Positions 8,305 to 16,307 of a stretch of 64,000 bases of DNA are shown in pieces. This stretch comes from Azotobacter vinelandii. GTDB lineage: Bacteria; Pseudomonadota; Gammaproteobacteria; Pseudomonadales; Pseudomonadaceae. Each line of letters starts with the position of its first letter. Within the stretch, counting starts at the first letter, position 1. The DNA lies in NCBI RefSeq assembly GCF_001571105.1, contig NZ_BCTD01000001.1; one strand, given 5' to 3'. Made by a program: the position numbers and the translations under genes. The notes under the pieces are model-generated. The model worked only from the letters and a program-made list of their open reading frames with translations, had not been told where the DNA came from and made no database searches.

Positions 8305-8562
8305 ATGACGCTCAAAGACTTGGCCGCTCGCTCCGCGAGTTTCGACATGCGTCTGCGCAGCCTGCAGGGTTCCTGGGAGCCGGACTGGGAGAGGCTGCGG
8401 ATAGGGATGGACGAACGGCCCGCGCTTCTGCGGCAGATGCGCCGGGATTCCGTCCTGTGGCTGTACGGCTACATCGTCGCCCTGGCGGACAAGAAGCTGG
8501 TCGACGTGGGCGACGCCGAGCGGATGCAGTGCGAAATCCTGGACATGCGGGATGCGCTGTAG
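8305..8562 (+). CDS. hypothetical 85-residue protein
   Basis: This small cytoplasmic protein has no signal peptide or clear membrane helix. AGGGAG about 10 bases before the ATG supports translation. The sequence is rich in Arg, Asp and Leu with predicted helical stretches (LAARSASFDMRLRSLQGSW, LWLYGYIVALADKKLVDVG). It lies between the acidic microprotein and the flavocytochrome and could be co-transcribed with the latter, 190 bases away. I do not recognise a family. Confidence 0.6.
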   Translation: MTLKDLAARSASFDMRLRSLQGSWEPDWERLRIGMDERPALLRQMRRDSVLWLYGYIVALADKKLVDVGDAERMQCEILDMRDAL

Positions 8563-8752
8563 TCCGTACTTGGTCGATCCGCATGCCGCCACGGTGCCCG
8601 AAGGTATGGCGCCCCGCCGGCGCCGACGCTCCTGCCGGTGTCGGCAAGCGGCGGCTGGCTGCGCTTGAGGCAATCGGCCGCACGGCCCGGCGGCTGCCCG
8701 CCCGCCGTATCATGAGGCCTCGATAGCGTATTCCGCGCCGAGGTCGGTCGTC

Positions 8753-10084
8753 ATGAAGAACATCCGCATCGCCTATCTTGTTCTGTTCGTCGGGCTCGGC
8801 CTGCTCTGGCTGCTGGCCGACGAGCGGCTGGGCGCGCCCTACGAATTCTTCGCCCTGCGCCGTTCGCTGGTGAACCTCACCGGCATCCTGGCCGTGGGCG
8901 CGATGAGTCTCGGCGTCTTCCTGGCGACCCGTCCGGCCTTCCTCGAATCTTTCCTGGGCGGCCTGGACAAGGGCTACCGGCTGCACAAGTGGCTCGGCAT
9001 CTCGGCGCTGGTGATGGCCATCGTCCACTGGCTATGGGTCAAGGCGCCGAAATGGATGGTCGGCTGGGGCTGGCTGGAGCGCCCGGCGCGCAAGGCGTCC
9101 GGCGGCGAGGAGGTCGGGGCGCTGCTCGGCTTTCTGCGCAGCCAGCGCGGGCCGGCCGAGCAGCTCGGCGAGTGGGCTTTCTACGCCGCCGTCGTGCTGA
9201 TCCTGCTGGCGCTGTTCAAGCGCTTTCCCTACCGCCATTTCTTCAAGACCCACCGCCTGCTGGCGATCGTCTACCTGGTGCTGGTGTTCCATACGGTGGT
9301 GCTGATGGACAGCGCCTACTGGACTTCGCCGCTCGGCGTCGCCATGGCCGCGCTGCTGCTCGCCGGCGGCACGGCCGCCGGCGTCTCCCTGCTGCGCCGG
9401 ATCGGCGGCAGCCGACGCGCGCTCGGCCATATCGAGGCGCTGGAGCTGCACCGCGACAACCGGGTGCTCGGCATCGACATCCGCCTGCAAGACCGCTGGC
9501 CGGGCCATCAGGCCGGGCAGTTCGCCTTCGTCACCTTCGACCCGGCCGAAGGACCGCATCCCTTCACCATTTCCTCCGCCTGGCACGACGACGGGCGTCT
9601 GCGCTTCCACGTCAAGGGCATCGGCGACTACACCGCGACCCTGCCGCGGATGCTCGAGGTCGGCGATCCGGTCGGCGTGGAGGGTCCCTACGGACGCTTC
9701 GACTTCGCGGGCGGCAAGGCGCGGCAGATCTGGGTCGCCGGCGGCATCGGCATCACGCCCTTCATCGCCCGGCTGCAGGCCCTGGCGAAACGGCCGGACG
9801 GTCGCGGCGTCGACCTGTTCTACAGCACCGCGGCGCCGGACCAGGCCTTCATCGAACGTCTGCGGACACTCGCCGAGCGGGCCGGGGTGCGCCTGCACGT
9901 GCTGGTCAGCGGCCACGACGAGCGCCTGACCGGCGAGCGCCTGCGCGAGCGGGTGCCCGACTGGCGCGGCGCCGATGTCTGGTTCTGCGGCCCGGCCGGT
10001 TTCGGCCGCTCGCTGCGCGCGAGCCTGACCGGCAGCGGCCTGCCGGCGGCGGACTTCCACCAGGAACTGTTCGAGATGCGCTGA
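8753..10084 (+). CDS. ferric-reductase-like flavocytochrome (FRE/NOX-type oxidoreductase)
   Basis: This 443-residue inner-membrane protein likely moves electrons from NAD(P)H through FAD and haem across the membrane. The N-terminal 220 residues hold about six helices of the ferric-reductase transmembrane domain, with candidate haem His in YRLHKWLGISALVMAIVHW and FFKTHRLLAIVYLVLVFHT. A ferredoxin-reductase-type FAD domain follows (GPHPFTISSAW, GVEGPYGRFDF), then the NAD-binding part (VAGGIGITPFIARL, WFCGPAGFG). The electron acceptor (metal, oxygen or a quinone partner) cannot be deduced. Nothing in the immediate context fixes its role; it sits between the PQQ-dehydrogenase and porin genes. Confidence 0.8.
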   Translation: MKNIRIAYLVLFVGLGLLWLLADERLGAPYEFFALRRSLVNLTGILAVGAMSLGVFLATRPAFLESFLGGLDKGYRLHKWLGISALVMAIVHWLWVKAPKWMVGWGWLERPARKASGGEEVGALLGFLRSQRGPAEQLGEWAFYAAVVLILLALFKRFPYRHFFKTHRLLAIVYLVLVFHTVVLMDSAYWTSPLGVAMAALLLAGGTAAGVSLLRRIGGSRRALGHIEALELHRDNRVLGIDIRLQDRWPGHQAGQFAFVTFDPAEGPHPFTISSAWHDDGRLRFHVKGIGDYTATLPRMLEVGDPVGVEGPYGRFDFAGGKARQIWVAGGIGITPFIARLQALAKRPDGRGVDLFYSTAAPDQAFIERLRTLAERAGVRLHVLVSGHDERLTGERLRERVPDWRGADVWFCGPAGFGRSLRASLTGSGLPAADFHQELFEMR

Positions 10085-10262
10085 GGCGCGCATCCTTTTC
10101 CAGGGTCGGCGTATGAAAACCGGCCTTCGCGTCTCGCATGGCGTATGAAAGCGAGTCGGCGGGCCCGGCCCCTTCGCGCCCGCCATGGCTGGGTAGCTCG
10201 GCCATGGCCAGTCGATCCCGCGCGCCACGCCGGGCTGGCTGCGGGATGGGGGCGGCGGGCCT

Positions 10263-10277
10263 GAGACAGGGCGTCTC
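10263..10277. promoter_or_regulatory. upstream activator palindrome 1
   Basis: GAGAC-AGGGC-GTCTC is a perfect inverted repeat (7-base arms CTGAGAC/GTCTCAG at 10261-10279). It lies about 130 bases upstream of the sigma-54 promoter and has the same form as palindrome 2. Confidence 0.65.
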
Positions 10278-10305
10278 AGAGCCGTCCCCGCCGATCCGTC
10301 CGGAC

Positions 10306-10320
10306 GAGACGCAGCGTCTC
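10306..10320. promoter_or_regulatory. upstream activator palindrome 2
   Basis: GAGAC-GCAGC-GTCTC is the second copy of the same dyad with the same 5-base spacer. Its centre is 43 bases from that of the first, about four helical turns. The arrangement is typical of enhancer sites for a sigma-54 activator. Confidence 0.65.
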
Positions 10321-10398
10321 GCCGGGCCCTTCCCCGGAGCGCCCGAATCTCCCGGAAGAGCCCTCTGCCACGGACCTTCGCGCCCGTCGCCGGAACTC

Positions 10399-10414
10399 TG
10401 GCACCGACCTTGCT
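10399..10414 (+). promoter_or_regulatory. sigma-54 (RpoN) promoter
   Basis: TGGCAC-CGACC-TTGCT matches the sigma-54 consensus (TGGCAC, 5 bases, TTGCW) with the GG and GC pairs exactly 12 bases apart. Transcription would start near 10425 and run into the 30-codon ORF and then porin B. Confidence 0.8.
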
Positions 10415-10474
10415 CCGGCCAATGGCGTGAAGCAGCAGGCCTCACCAGCCAATAACAACAAGCAGAGGTGCGAG

Positions 10475-10567
10475 ATGTCCGAGCCATTCCTTCCCCGATC
10501 CTTCCCATCCGCCAGTTCCGCCCGCACTGCCGGCGGCGGGCCCGGCAGCGGCGGCGCCATGCGGTAG
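10475..10567 (+). pseudogene. 30-codon ORF, possible leader peptide or gene stump
   Basis: The ATG follows CAGAGG at good spacing, roughly 50 bases after the predicted sigma-54 start site. The peptide begins MSEPFLPRSFPSASS and becomes Gly/Ala-rich before a TAG stop. It may be the remaining 5' end of a deleted gene or a leader ORF. I do not recognise it. Confidence 0.35.
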
Positions 10568-10721
10568 CCGCGGACGGCCAGTCGTTCCGACCGGCCGGGC
10601 CGCCCCAGATCGCGATCATTCCCTGCCGTGCAGCCACTGCGGGAGACGGCAGCGCTTTGCCCACGACTTCCGGGCCGACGCCAGGGATGGTCGTCATGCT
10701 CCAGCAACAGGAAATGAACCC

Positions 10722-12080
10722 ATGCGTTTCGACAACAACAAGAATCCAGCCCGTATCCTGTCCCTGTCCGTTCTTCTCGCCCTGCCGATCGCCGCCCTGG
10801 GCGAGGAGGGTTTTTTCGAAGGCTCCAGCTTCACGTTGCTCAACCGCAACTTCTACTTCAGCCAGGACTTTCGCAACGGCGACCGCTTCCGCAACGCGCA
10901 GACCGGCGAGAGCAAGCACTTTCGCGCCGACTGGGCGCACGGCCTGATCGCCACCTTCGAGTCCGGCTTCACCCCCGGTCCGCTCGGCTTCGGCCTGGAC
11001 GTGCGCGGCCTGTACGGCATCAAGCTGGACGGCGGCGACGGCCGGGTCGGCGACGGCATCGGCGGTCCCGGCCTGATCCCGCGGCACGGTCACGACTTCG
11101 ACGGCAGGCCCAAGGACCAATTCGGCAAGGTCGACGTCGAACTCAAGCTGCGCCTGTTCGAGGACACCGAGCTGCGCTACGGCGACGTCCGTCCCCTCAG
11201 CCCGGTGCTCAACACCAGCGACATCCGCCTGCTGCCGCAGAGCTTTCGCGGCACGCTGGTCAAGAACACCTCGGTCAAGGGCCTGACCCTGCAGGGCGGC
11301 AAGCTGGAGTCGAGCAGCGACCGCACCGCCACCGCCCACAACGGCCCGCTGGGCACCGCCTACGGCGGGCGCTTCGAGGAGGCCGACGACTTCGTCTACG
11401 GCGGCATCGACTACAACCTCGACGACCGCCTGCTGCTGCGCCTGCACCACGGCCGGCTCGACGACGTCTGGAACCAGTCGGCCTTCTATGCCGACTGGCG
11501 GCAGCCGCTGGGGGAGGGCCTGAGCTTCAACGCCGCCTTCCGCTATTACCGCACCCGCGACACCGGCAAGTCGCTGCTCGGCGACCTGGACAACGATTCC
11601 TGGAGCCTGCAGGCCGGCATCGGCGTCGGCGCGCATGCCTTCAGCATCGCCCACACGCGCATCGACGACGACTCGCCCTTCGATTACGTCTGGCACACCT
11701 GGGACTTCTTCCTGAACACCAACTCCCAGGTCTCCGACTTCAACAACCCCAACGAGCGCGTCTGGCTGTTTCGCTACGACTACGACTTCGCCGCCCTCGG
11801 CATTCCCGGACTGACGCTGATCGCCCGTTACGTGCGCGGTACCGACATCGACGGGCGCGACGTCGGGCCGGCCTACGCCGCCTACCAGAAGGTGCGCGAC
11901 GGACGCCACTGGGAGCGCAACTTCTGGCTCAGCTACGTGGTGCAGAGCGGGCCGGCCAAGGACCTGAGCTTCCGGGTCATGCAGGCCACCCACCGGGTGA
12001 ACGGCGACCATACCGCCGAGGCCGACATCGACGAGCTGCGGTTGATTCTCGAGTTTCCTCTCGACCTGCGCATGTTCTGA
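10722..12080 (+). CDS. OprD-family outer-membrane porin (copy B)
   Basis: This 452-residue porin is a close paralogue of copy A at 3904. The start at 10722 follows an AGGAAA site and gives a signal peptide ending at about ALGEEG. Shared blocks include LNRNFYFSQDF, FESGFTPGPLGFGLDVRG, DTELRYGDVRPLSPVLN, LLPQSFRG, NPNERVWLFRYDYDFA and a C-terminal Phe. The upstream 30 bases, including ATGCTCCAGCAACAGGAA, are nearly identical to those before copy A, so duplication included the translation leader. It lies about 300 bases downstream of the sigma-54 promoter, which may drive it. It could serve uptake of the substrate of the alcohol dehydrogenase beyond its terminator. Substrate unknown. Confidence 0.9.
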   Translation: MRFDNNKNPARILSLSVLLALPIAALGEEGFFEGSSFTLLNRNFYFSQDFRNGDRFRNAQTGESKHFRADWAHGLIATFESGFTPGPLGFGLDVRGLYGIKLDGGDGRVGDGIGGPGLIPRHGHDFDGRPKDQFGKVDVELKLRLFEDTELRYGDVRPLSPVLNTSDIRLLPQSFRGTLVKNTSVKGLTLQGGKLESSSDRTATAHNGPLGTAYGGRFEEADDFVYGGIDYNLDDRLLLRLHHGRLDDVWNQSAFYADWRQPLGEGLSFNAAFRYYRTRDTGKSLLGDLDNDSWSLQAGIGVGAHAFSIAHTRIDDDSPFDYVWHTWDFFLNTNSQVSDFNNPNERVWLFRYDYDFAALGIPGLTLIARYVRGTDIDGRDVGPAYAAYQKVRDGRHWERNFWLSYVVQSGPAKDLSFRVMQATHRVNGDHTAEADIDELRLILEFPLDLRMF

Positions 12081-12088
12081 GCAGGCGT

Positions 12089-12128
12089 TGCCTCTGCGGA
12101 ACCGACCGTCTCCTGCAGGGGCTTTTTT
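12089..12128 (+). terminator. intrinsic terminator after porin B
   Basis: GCCTCTGC pairs with the GCAGGGGC segment, followed by TTTTTTAT. It is an imperfect version of the terminator after porin A and another sign of common descent. Confidence 0.75.
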
Positions 12129-12181
12129 ATTCCGGCGCGGCTGCCCGCGGCAGCCGCGCCCCATCGACGCCGGCATCCGAC

Positions 12182-13321
12182 TCAGCCGCCGGCCACCGCC
12201 AGGGGCGGACGCTCGCTGGCCGTCCGGTGCTCGTCGGCCAGGGCATCGGCCTCGCGGATGGCCCGGTAGACGTCGTCCGGCGCGACCGCGAAGGGCATGT
12301 TGCCCATGCTCTCGCGTTTTTCGCAGGCGCGTTCCGCCACCCGCCGCCACTGCGCCTCGGCGAAGGTCCTGACGCCGAGTTCGCGCAGGCCCAGCGGCAG
12401 GCCGACCGCCCGGCTGAAGTCGAGCAGCGTGGCGATTTCCTCCTGCGGCGCCCGCTCCAGCACCAGTTGCGCGAGCAGGGCGAAGGCCATCTTCTCGCCA
12501 TGGCGGGCCTGCTGCAGGGCGGGCACGGCGAGCATGCCGTTGTGGATGGCGTGGGCCGCGGCGCGGCCGCCGCCGTCGGCGCTCACCCCGCTGAGGTACA
12601 CGGTCGCTTCCAGCACTGCCTCCAGTGCCCGGCTCGAACGCTGGCGCTCCACGTCGAGGCGGGCCTGGACAGCGTTTTCCAGCAGGCTGTCCAGGCACAG
12701 GCGGGCACTGGCCAGGGCGGTGCGCGCGGCGCGCGGCGGCACCCAGCGTTCGGCCTGCGCCCGGTAGCAGGCGCGCACCTCGAAGTAGGTCGCCAGGGCC
12801 TTGCCGATGCCGGCGACGAACAGCCGCGCCGGCGCCGCGGCGAGGATCTCGGTGTCGGCCAGGACCAGGTCCGGGGCGCTCGGCAGGAGCATGCAGCGGT
12901 CGAATTCGCTGCTCAGGGTATAGATGAGCGCGCGAGCGGTGCAGGCCGCGTCGCTGGAGGCGGTGGTCGGCACGGTCAGCACCGGCAGCCGTTCGTGGCA
13001 GGCGACCGCCTTGGCCGTGTCCAGGGTCTTGCCGCCGCCGATGCCGACGATCAGCTCGGCCTTGACGCTGCGCGCCATCTCGCGGTTGCGGTTGATCTCG
13101 ATGCGCGTGCATTCGTGGCGGAACTTGCCGAACACCGCCGAGCCGCGTTCCCCGAACGAGGGGCCGGCCTCGGCGATCGCCCGTTCGAGGATGAACTTGT
13201 CGCAGATGACGTAGGCGCGGTTGCCGAAGGCCTGCGCGTAACTGCCCAGCTCGGCCAGGAGTCCCTTGCCGATGAAGAACTTGCCCGGAGGTCGGATGGA
13301 GATTGCACCGTTCGGCATCAT
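12182..13321 (-). CDS. iron-containing alcohol/glycerol dehydrogenase family, altered metal site
   Basis: This 379-residue protein is of the GldA-like branch of the iron-type alcohol dehydrogenases (NAD-linked oxidation of glycerol or another polyol). ATGATG at the start leaves one residue uncertain, and no strong ribosome site is seen. The NAD loop GIGGGKTLDTAKA is intact (about 93-105), as are TTASSDAAC and two of the three zinc ligands, His257 in AHAIHNG and His274 in HGEKMAF. The third ligand, Asp in GlyDH's GIGDALATWFE, is Lys174 here (GIGKALATYFE). By family knowledge this should impair zinc binding, so the protein may use another mechanism or be inactive. It is divergent from the LuxR-type regulator, which may control it. 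Confidence 0.8.
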   Translation of the reverse strand: MMPNGAISIRPPGKFFIGKGLLAELGSYAQAFGNRAYVICDKFILERAIAEAGPSFGERGSAVFGKFRHECTRIEINRNREMARSVKAELIVGIGGGKTLDTAKAVACHERLPVLTVPTTASSDAACTARALIYTLSSEFDRCMLLPSAPDLVLADTEILAAAPARLFVAGIGKALATYFEVRACYRAQAERWVPPRAARTALASARLCLDSLLENAVQARLDVERQRSSRALEAVLEATVYLSGVSADGGGRAAAHAIHNGMLAVPALQQARHGEKMAFALLAQLVLERAPQEEIATLLDFSRAVGLPLGLRELGVRTFAEAQWRRVAERACEKRESMGNMPFAVAPDDVYRAIREADALADEHRTASERPPLAVAGG

Positions 13322-13562
13322 GATGGATGGCCCTGTTGTCGGATCTTGTAGGCGTCGGGTCGCGGGCCGGGAAAGGCATTCCCGGGGCCGTGGGTGGCCG
13401 GGGCTACGGTAGGAAAAGGCCGGGAGTCGGAATAACTACCCGGATGGGGGGCGCGGACGTGTGGGATAGGGCATTATTCTTGCCGGACGACGCGCTCTGC
13501 CGTGCGGGCCGCGTCGGAGACAACAAGAACAGGTCGGACAGACCGGTTTCGAGGTACAGAGG
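13322..13562. promoter_or_regulatory. divergent promoter region, dehydrogenase / LuxR regulator
   Basis: This 241-base intergenic stretch lies between two divergent genes. It contains the G-rich element TACCCGGATGGGGGG (13436-13450) and the sigma-54-like GGGCAT-TATTC-TTGCC (13469-13484). A copy of this leader lies at 3599-3721. Confidence 0.5.
13469..13484 (+). promoter_or_regulatory. possible sigma-54 promoter of the LuxR-type gene
   Basis: GGGCAT-TATTC-TTGCC has GG and GC 12 bases apart as in -24/-12 promoters, but departs from TGGCAC at the first and last positions. It lies about 80 bases before the regulator's start. Moderate to low confidence. Confidence 0.4.
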
Positions 13563-16265
13563 ATGGATCGACGTCACTCCGAGCGCCGCTTCGCTCCCGT
13601 CTACAGCCAGGGCACCTGCGGCTTGCCGCTGATCGCCACCAAGTTCGTTCCGCCGCGTTCGCCCGGCCTGCTGCTGGTCCGCCCGCGCCTGATGGCGCGT
13701 CTCGAACCGCTGGCCGAGCGCAGCCTGGCGCTGGTCTGCGCCGGCGCCGGCTTCGGCAAGACCACGTTGCTCGCCCAGTGGCGCGGCCAGTTGCAGGAGT
13801 GCGGCCAGGCCGTCGCCTGGCTGAGCCTGGACGAGGGCGACGACGTGCCCGAGTATTTCTGCCACTACCTGCTCGACGCCCTGTTGCCGCTGCACCCCGG
13901 TCTCGGCTGGCGGCTGGGCTTTCTCGCCGCCGGGCTGCCGTCCATCGACCTGGTGTTCGGCCACCTGATCAACGCGGTGCAGGCGGTGGAGGCGCCGCTC
14001 TACCTGATCGTCGACGACTACCACGCGATCCGCAATCCGGCGATCCACCGCGCCTTCGCCTACCTGCTCGAACACGCCCCGGCCAACTTCCACGTGCTGC
14101 TCGGCAGCCGCAGCCTGCCGACGCTGCCGCTGAGCCGTCTGCGCTCGCGCAACCAGTTGATCGAGGTCGACACCAACGACCTGCGCTTCAACCTCTGCGA
14201 GGCGCGCCACTACTTCGCCGACTCCGCCGCCCTGACCCTGAGCAACGCGCAGACCCAGCGCCTGCTGGAGCTGACCGAGGGCTGGATCACCGGCATGCAG
14301 ATGGCCACCCTGTCGCCGTCGATCAAGGACAACCCGGCGCAGGCCATCGACAGCCTGAGCCACGGCGGCCGGCTGGTCGGCCGCTACCTGGAGGACGTGG
14401 TGTTCGAGCCGCTGCCGGCGGCGGTCGACGACTTCCTGATGCGCACCTCGATCCTCGACCGCTTCTGCGCCGAGCTGTGCGACGCGGTCACCGGGCGCCA
14501 CGACGGCCACGCCATGCTCGACTGGATCGAGCGGCACAACCTGTTCGTCGCCGCGCTGGACGACCATGGCCAGTGGTTCCGCTACCACCACCTGTTCGCC
14601 GAGACCCTGCAGGCCCGCCTGCGCCGGCGCACCGACCTGGACATCGCCGCGCTGCACGAGCGCGCCGGCAACTGGTTCGCCGGGCAGAGCCTGTGGGCCG
14701 AGGCGACCCGCCACGCGCTGGCCGCCGGCAAGGTGGAGAGCGCGCCGGGGCGCGCTGGGCTGGGCGCCCAGTCGCTGGCCGAGCGCGGCGACATCGACAC
14801 CCTGCTGGGCTGGCTGCAGCAACTGCCGATCACCGCCGACGAGCACCGCATCAGCCTGCAGCTCAACCTGGCCTGGGCGCTGGCCCACCGCTTCCGCTTC
14901 GACGAGTCGCGGCGCCTGCTCGGCGAACTGCGCCGCTGGTTCGCCGTGCACCCGGCGCGTCGCGACCTGCGCGTCAAGCTGGACGCGGTGGCGGCCATCT
15001 GCGAGGCCTTCGCCGAGAACGTGCAGACCGGCATCGCCCTGGCCGAGCCGCTGCTGGCGCAGATCCCCTGCGGCGACAGTTGGGTCGACGGCCTGGTCTG
15101 CAACGTCCTCAGCTACTGCCACCTGGTCCTCGGCCAGCACGAGGAGGCGCAGGCCGTGCAGCGCCACACCTTGTATCCGGGCGCGCCCACCGAGAACCTC
15201 TTCGTCACCGTCCATCGCGCCTTCATCCTCGGCCAGAGCCACCTGCGCCAGGGCGACCTGCGCACCGCCGAGGCCTGCTTCCTGCAGGCGATGGAGTCCG
15301 CCGACCGGCTCACCGGGCCGCAGTCCAGCGGCAGCGCCACCCTGGCCGCCTCGCTGGCCGAGCTGGCCTACGAGCACGGCGACTGGGAGCGCCTGGACGC
15401 GCTGGTGCGCCAGCGCGGCCTGCAGATCGACCGCGTGGCGCCGCTCGACGGCGTGCTGTCGGTCTACCGCGCGCTGAGCCGGCGGGCGCTGGCCGAGGAC
15501 GACGGGGTACAGGCGCGCCTGTTGCTCCAGCACGGCCAGGAAATCGCCGCCCAGCGCCGCTGGAACCGCCTGCAGGCGGCGCTGCTCGCCGAGCAGGTGC
15601 GCCTGCAATTGCAGCGCGACGACCTGGCCGGCGCCGAGCACATGCTGCGGCGCATCGAAATGCTGAAGAGCGACGAAGGCACCATCCCCGGCTGTCGCCA
15701 CTACGCGCGCATCGCCCGCGCCCGGCTGCTGCTGGCCCAGGGGCTGGGACTGGCGGCGGCCGACTGTCTGGCCGGGGTGGTGGCCGAATTCGAGGCGCGC
15801 GGCCAATTGCTCGAAGCCGCGCGCCTGCGTCCGCTCTGGGCCATCGCCCTGTGGCAGGGCGACGAGCGCGACGCCGCCGTCGCGACCCTGCTGCCGGCGC
15901 TGCAACTGGGCCAACGGGAAAACCTGCTATGCAGCCTGACCGACGCCGGCCGCGCCCTGCTGCCGTTGTTGAGCCGCTGCGCCAGCGCGGAGGCGGGCAG
16001 CGGCGAACTGGCGGGTTACCTCGCCATCCTGCGCGAACGCCTCGGCGGCGACGACTGCGCCGAGCCGCCGTTCAGCCTCAGCGAACGGGAAAGCCAGACC
16101 CTGCGCCTGGTCGCCGCCGGCCAGTCGAACAAGGAAATCGCTCGTACCCTGGACATCTCCGTGGAAACGGTGAAATGGCACCTGAAGAATCTTTACGGGA
16201 AGCTTCAGGTCACCAGCCGCACACGGGCGATGAGCCGGGCGCGGGAGTTGAGCCTGCTGGAATGA
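13563..16265 (+). CDS. MalT/AlkS-type LuxR-family ATP-dependent regulator
   Basis: This is a 900-residue cytoplasmic transcription activator of the large LuxR (STAND/LAL) class. An ATPase domain carries Walker A in CAGAGFGKTTLLAQW (residues 59-73) and a likely Walker B in YLIVDDYHAIRNP (about 150). A long helical, TPR-like middle follows, then the C-terminal LuxR helix-turn-helix (FSLSERESQTLRLVAAGQSN, EIARTLDISVETVKWHLKNL). The start with GAGG upstream matches the Met-Asp-Arg-Arg beginning also found in the relic leader at 3710. Members such as MalT and AlkS sense a small inducer in an ATP-bound state. Neighbouring targets are likely the dehydrogenase and porin genes; the inducer is unknown. 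The gene converges on the ABM-domain gene. Confidence 0.88.
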   Translation: MDRRHSERRFAPVYSQGTCGLPLIATKFVPPRSPGLLLVRPRLMARLEPLAERSLALVCAGAGFGKTTLLAQWRGQLQECGQAVAWLSLDEGDDVPEYFCHYLLDALLPLHPGLGWRLGFLAAGLPSIDLVFGHLINAVQAVEAPLYLIVDDYHAIRNPAIHRAFAYLLEHAPANFHVLLGSRSLPTLPLSRLRSRNQLIEVDTNDLRFNLCEARHYFADSAALTLSNAQTQRLLELTEGWITGMQMATLSPSIKDNPAQAIDSLSHGGRLVGRYLEDVVFEPLPAAVDDFLMRTSILDRFCAELCDAVTGRHDGHAMLDWIERHNLFVAALDDHGQWFRYHHLFAETLQARLRRRTDLDIAALHERAGNWFAGQSLWAEATRHALAAGKVESAPGRAGLGAQSLAERGDIDTLLGWLQQLPITADEHRISLQLNLAWALAHRFRFDESRRLLGELRRWFAVHPARRDLRVKLDAVAAICEAFAENVQTGIALAEPLLAQIPCGDSWVDGLVCNVLSYCHLVLGQHEEAQAVQRHTLYPGAPTENLFVTVHRAFILGQSHLRQGDLRTAEACFLQAMESADRLTGPQSSGSATLAASLAELAYEHGDWERLDALVRQRGLQIDRVAPLDGVLSVYRALSRRALAEDDGVQARLLLQHGQEIAAQRRWNRLQAALLAEQVRLQLQRDDLAGAEHMLRRIEMLKSDEGTIPGCRHYARIARARLLLAQGLGLAAADCLAGVVAEFEARGQLLEAARLRPLWAIALWQGDERDAAVATLLPALQLGQRENLLCSLTDAGRALLPLLSRCASAEAGSGELAGYLAILRERLGGDDCAEPPFSLSERESQTLRLVAAGQSNKEIARTLDISVETVKWHLKNLYGKLQVTSRTRAMSRARELSLLE

Positions 16266-16307
16266 GCCGGCGCCGGCCGCGACTTGCGCCGGGGCGCCGG
16301 CAGCCTC

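Larger units (their letters stand above)
10085..10721. other. 637-base regulatory region before porin B
   Basis: This stretch contains no full gene. It holds two GAGAC-N5-GTCTC palindromes, a sigma-54 type promoter, a 30-codon ORF with a good ribosome site, and the leader shared with the first porin. Direct repeats of GGCGTATGAAA occur near 10109 and 10140. Confidence 0.65.

Noticed and set aside
10276..10707. 143-codon minus-strand ORF in the porin B upstream region
   Set aside because: It crosses the sigma-54 promoter and shows no recognisable domain or ribosome site.
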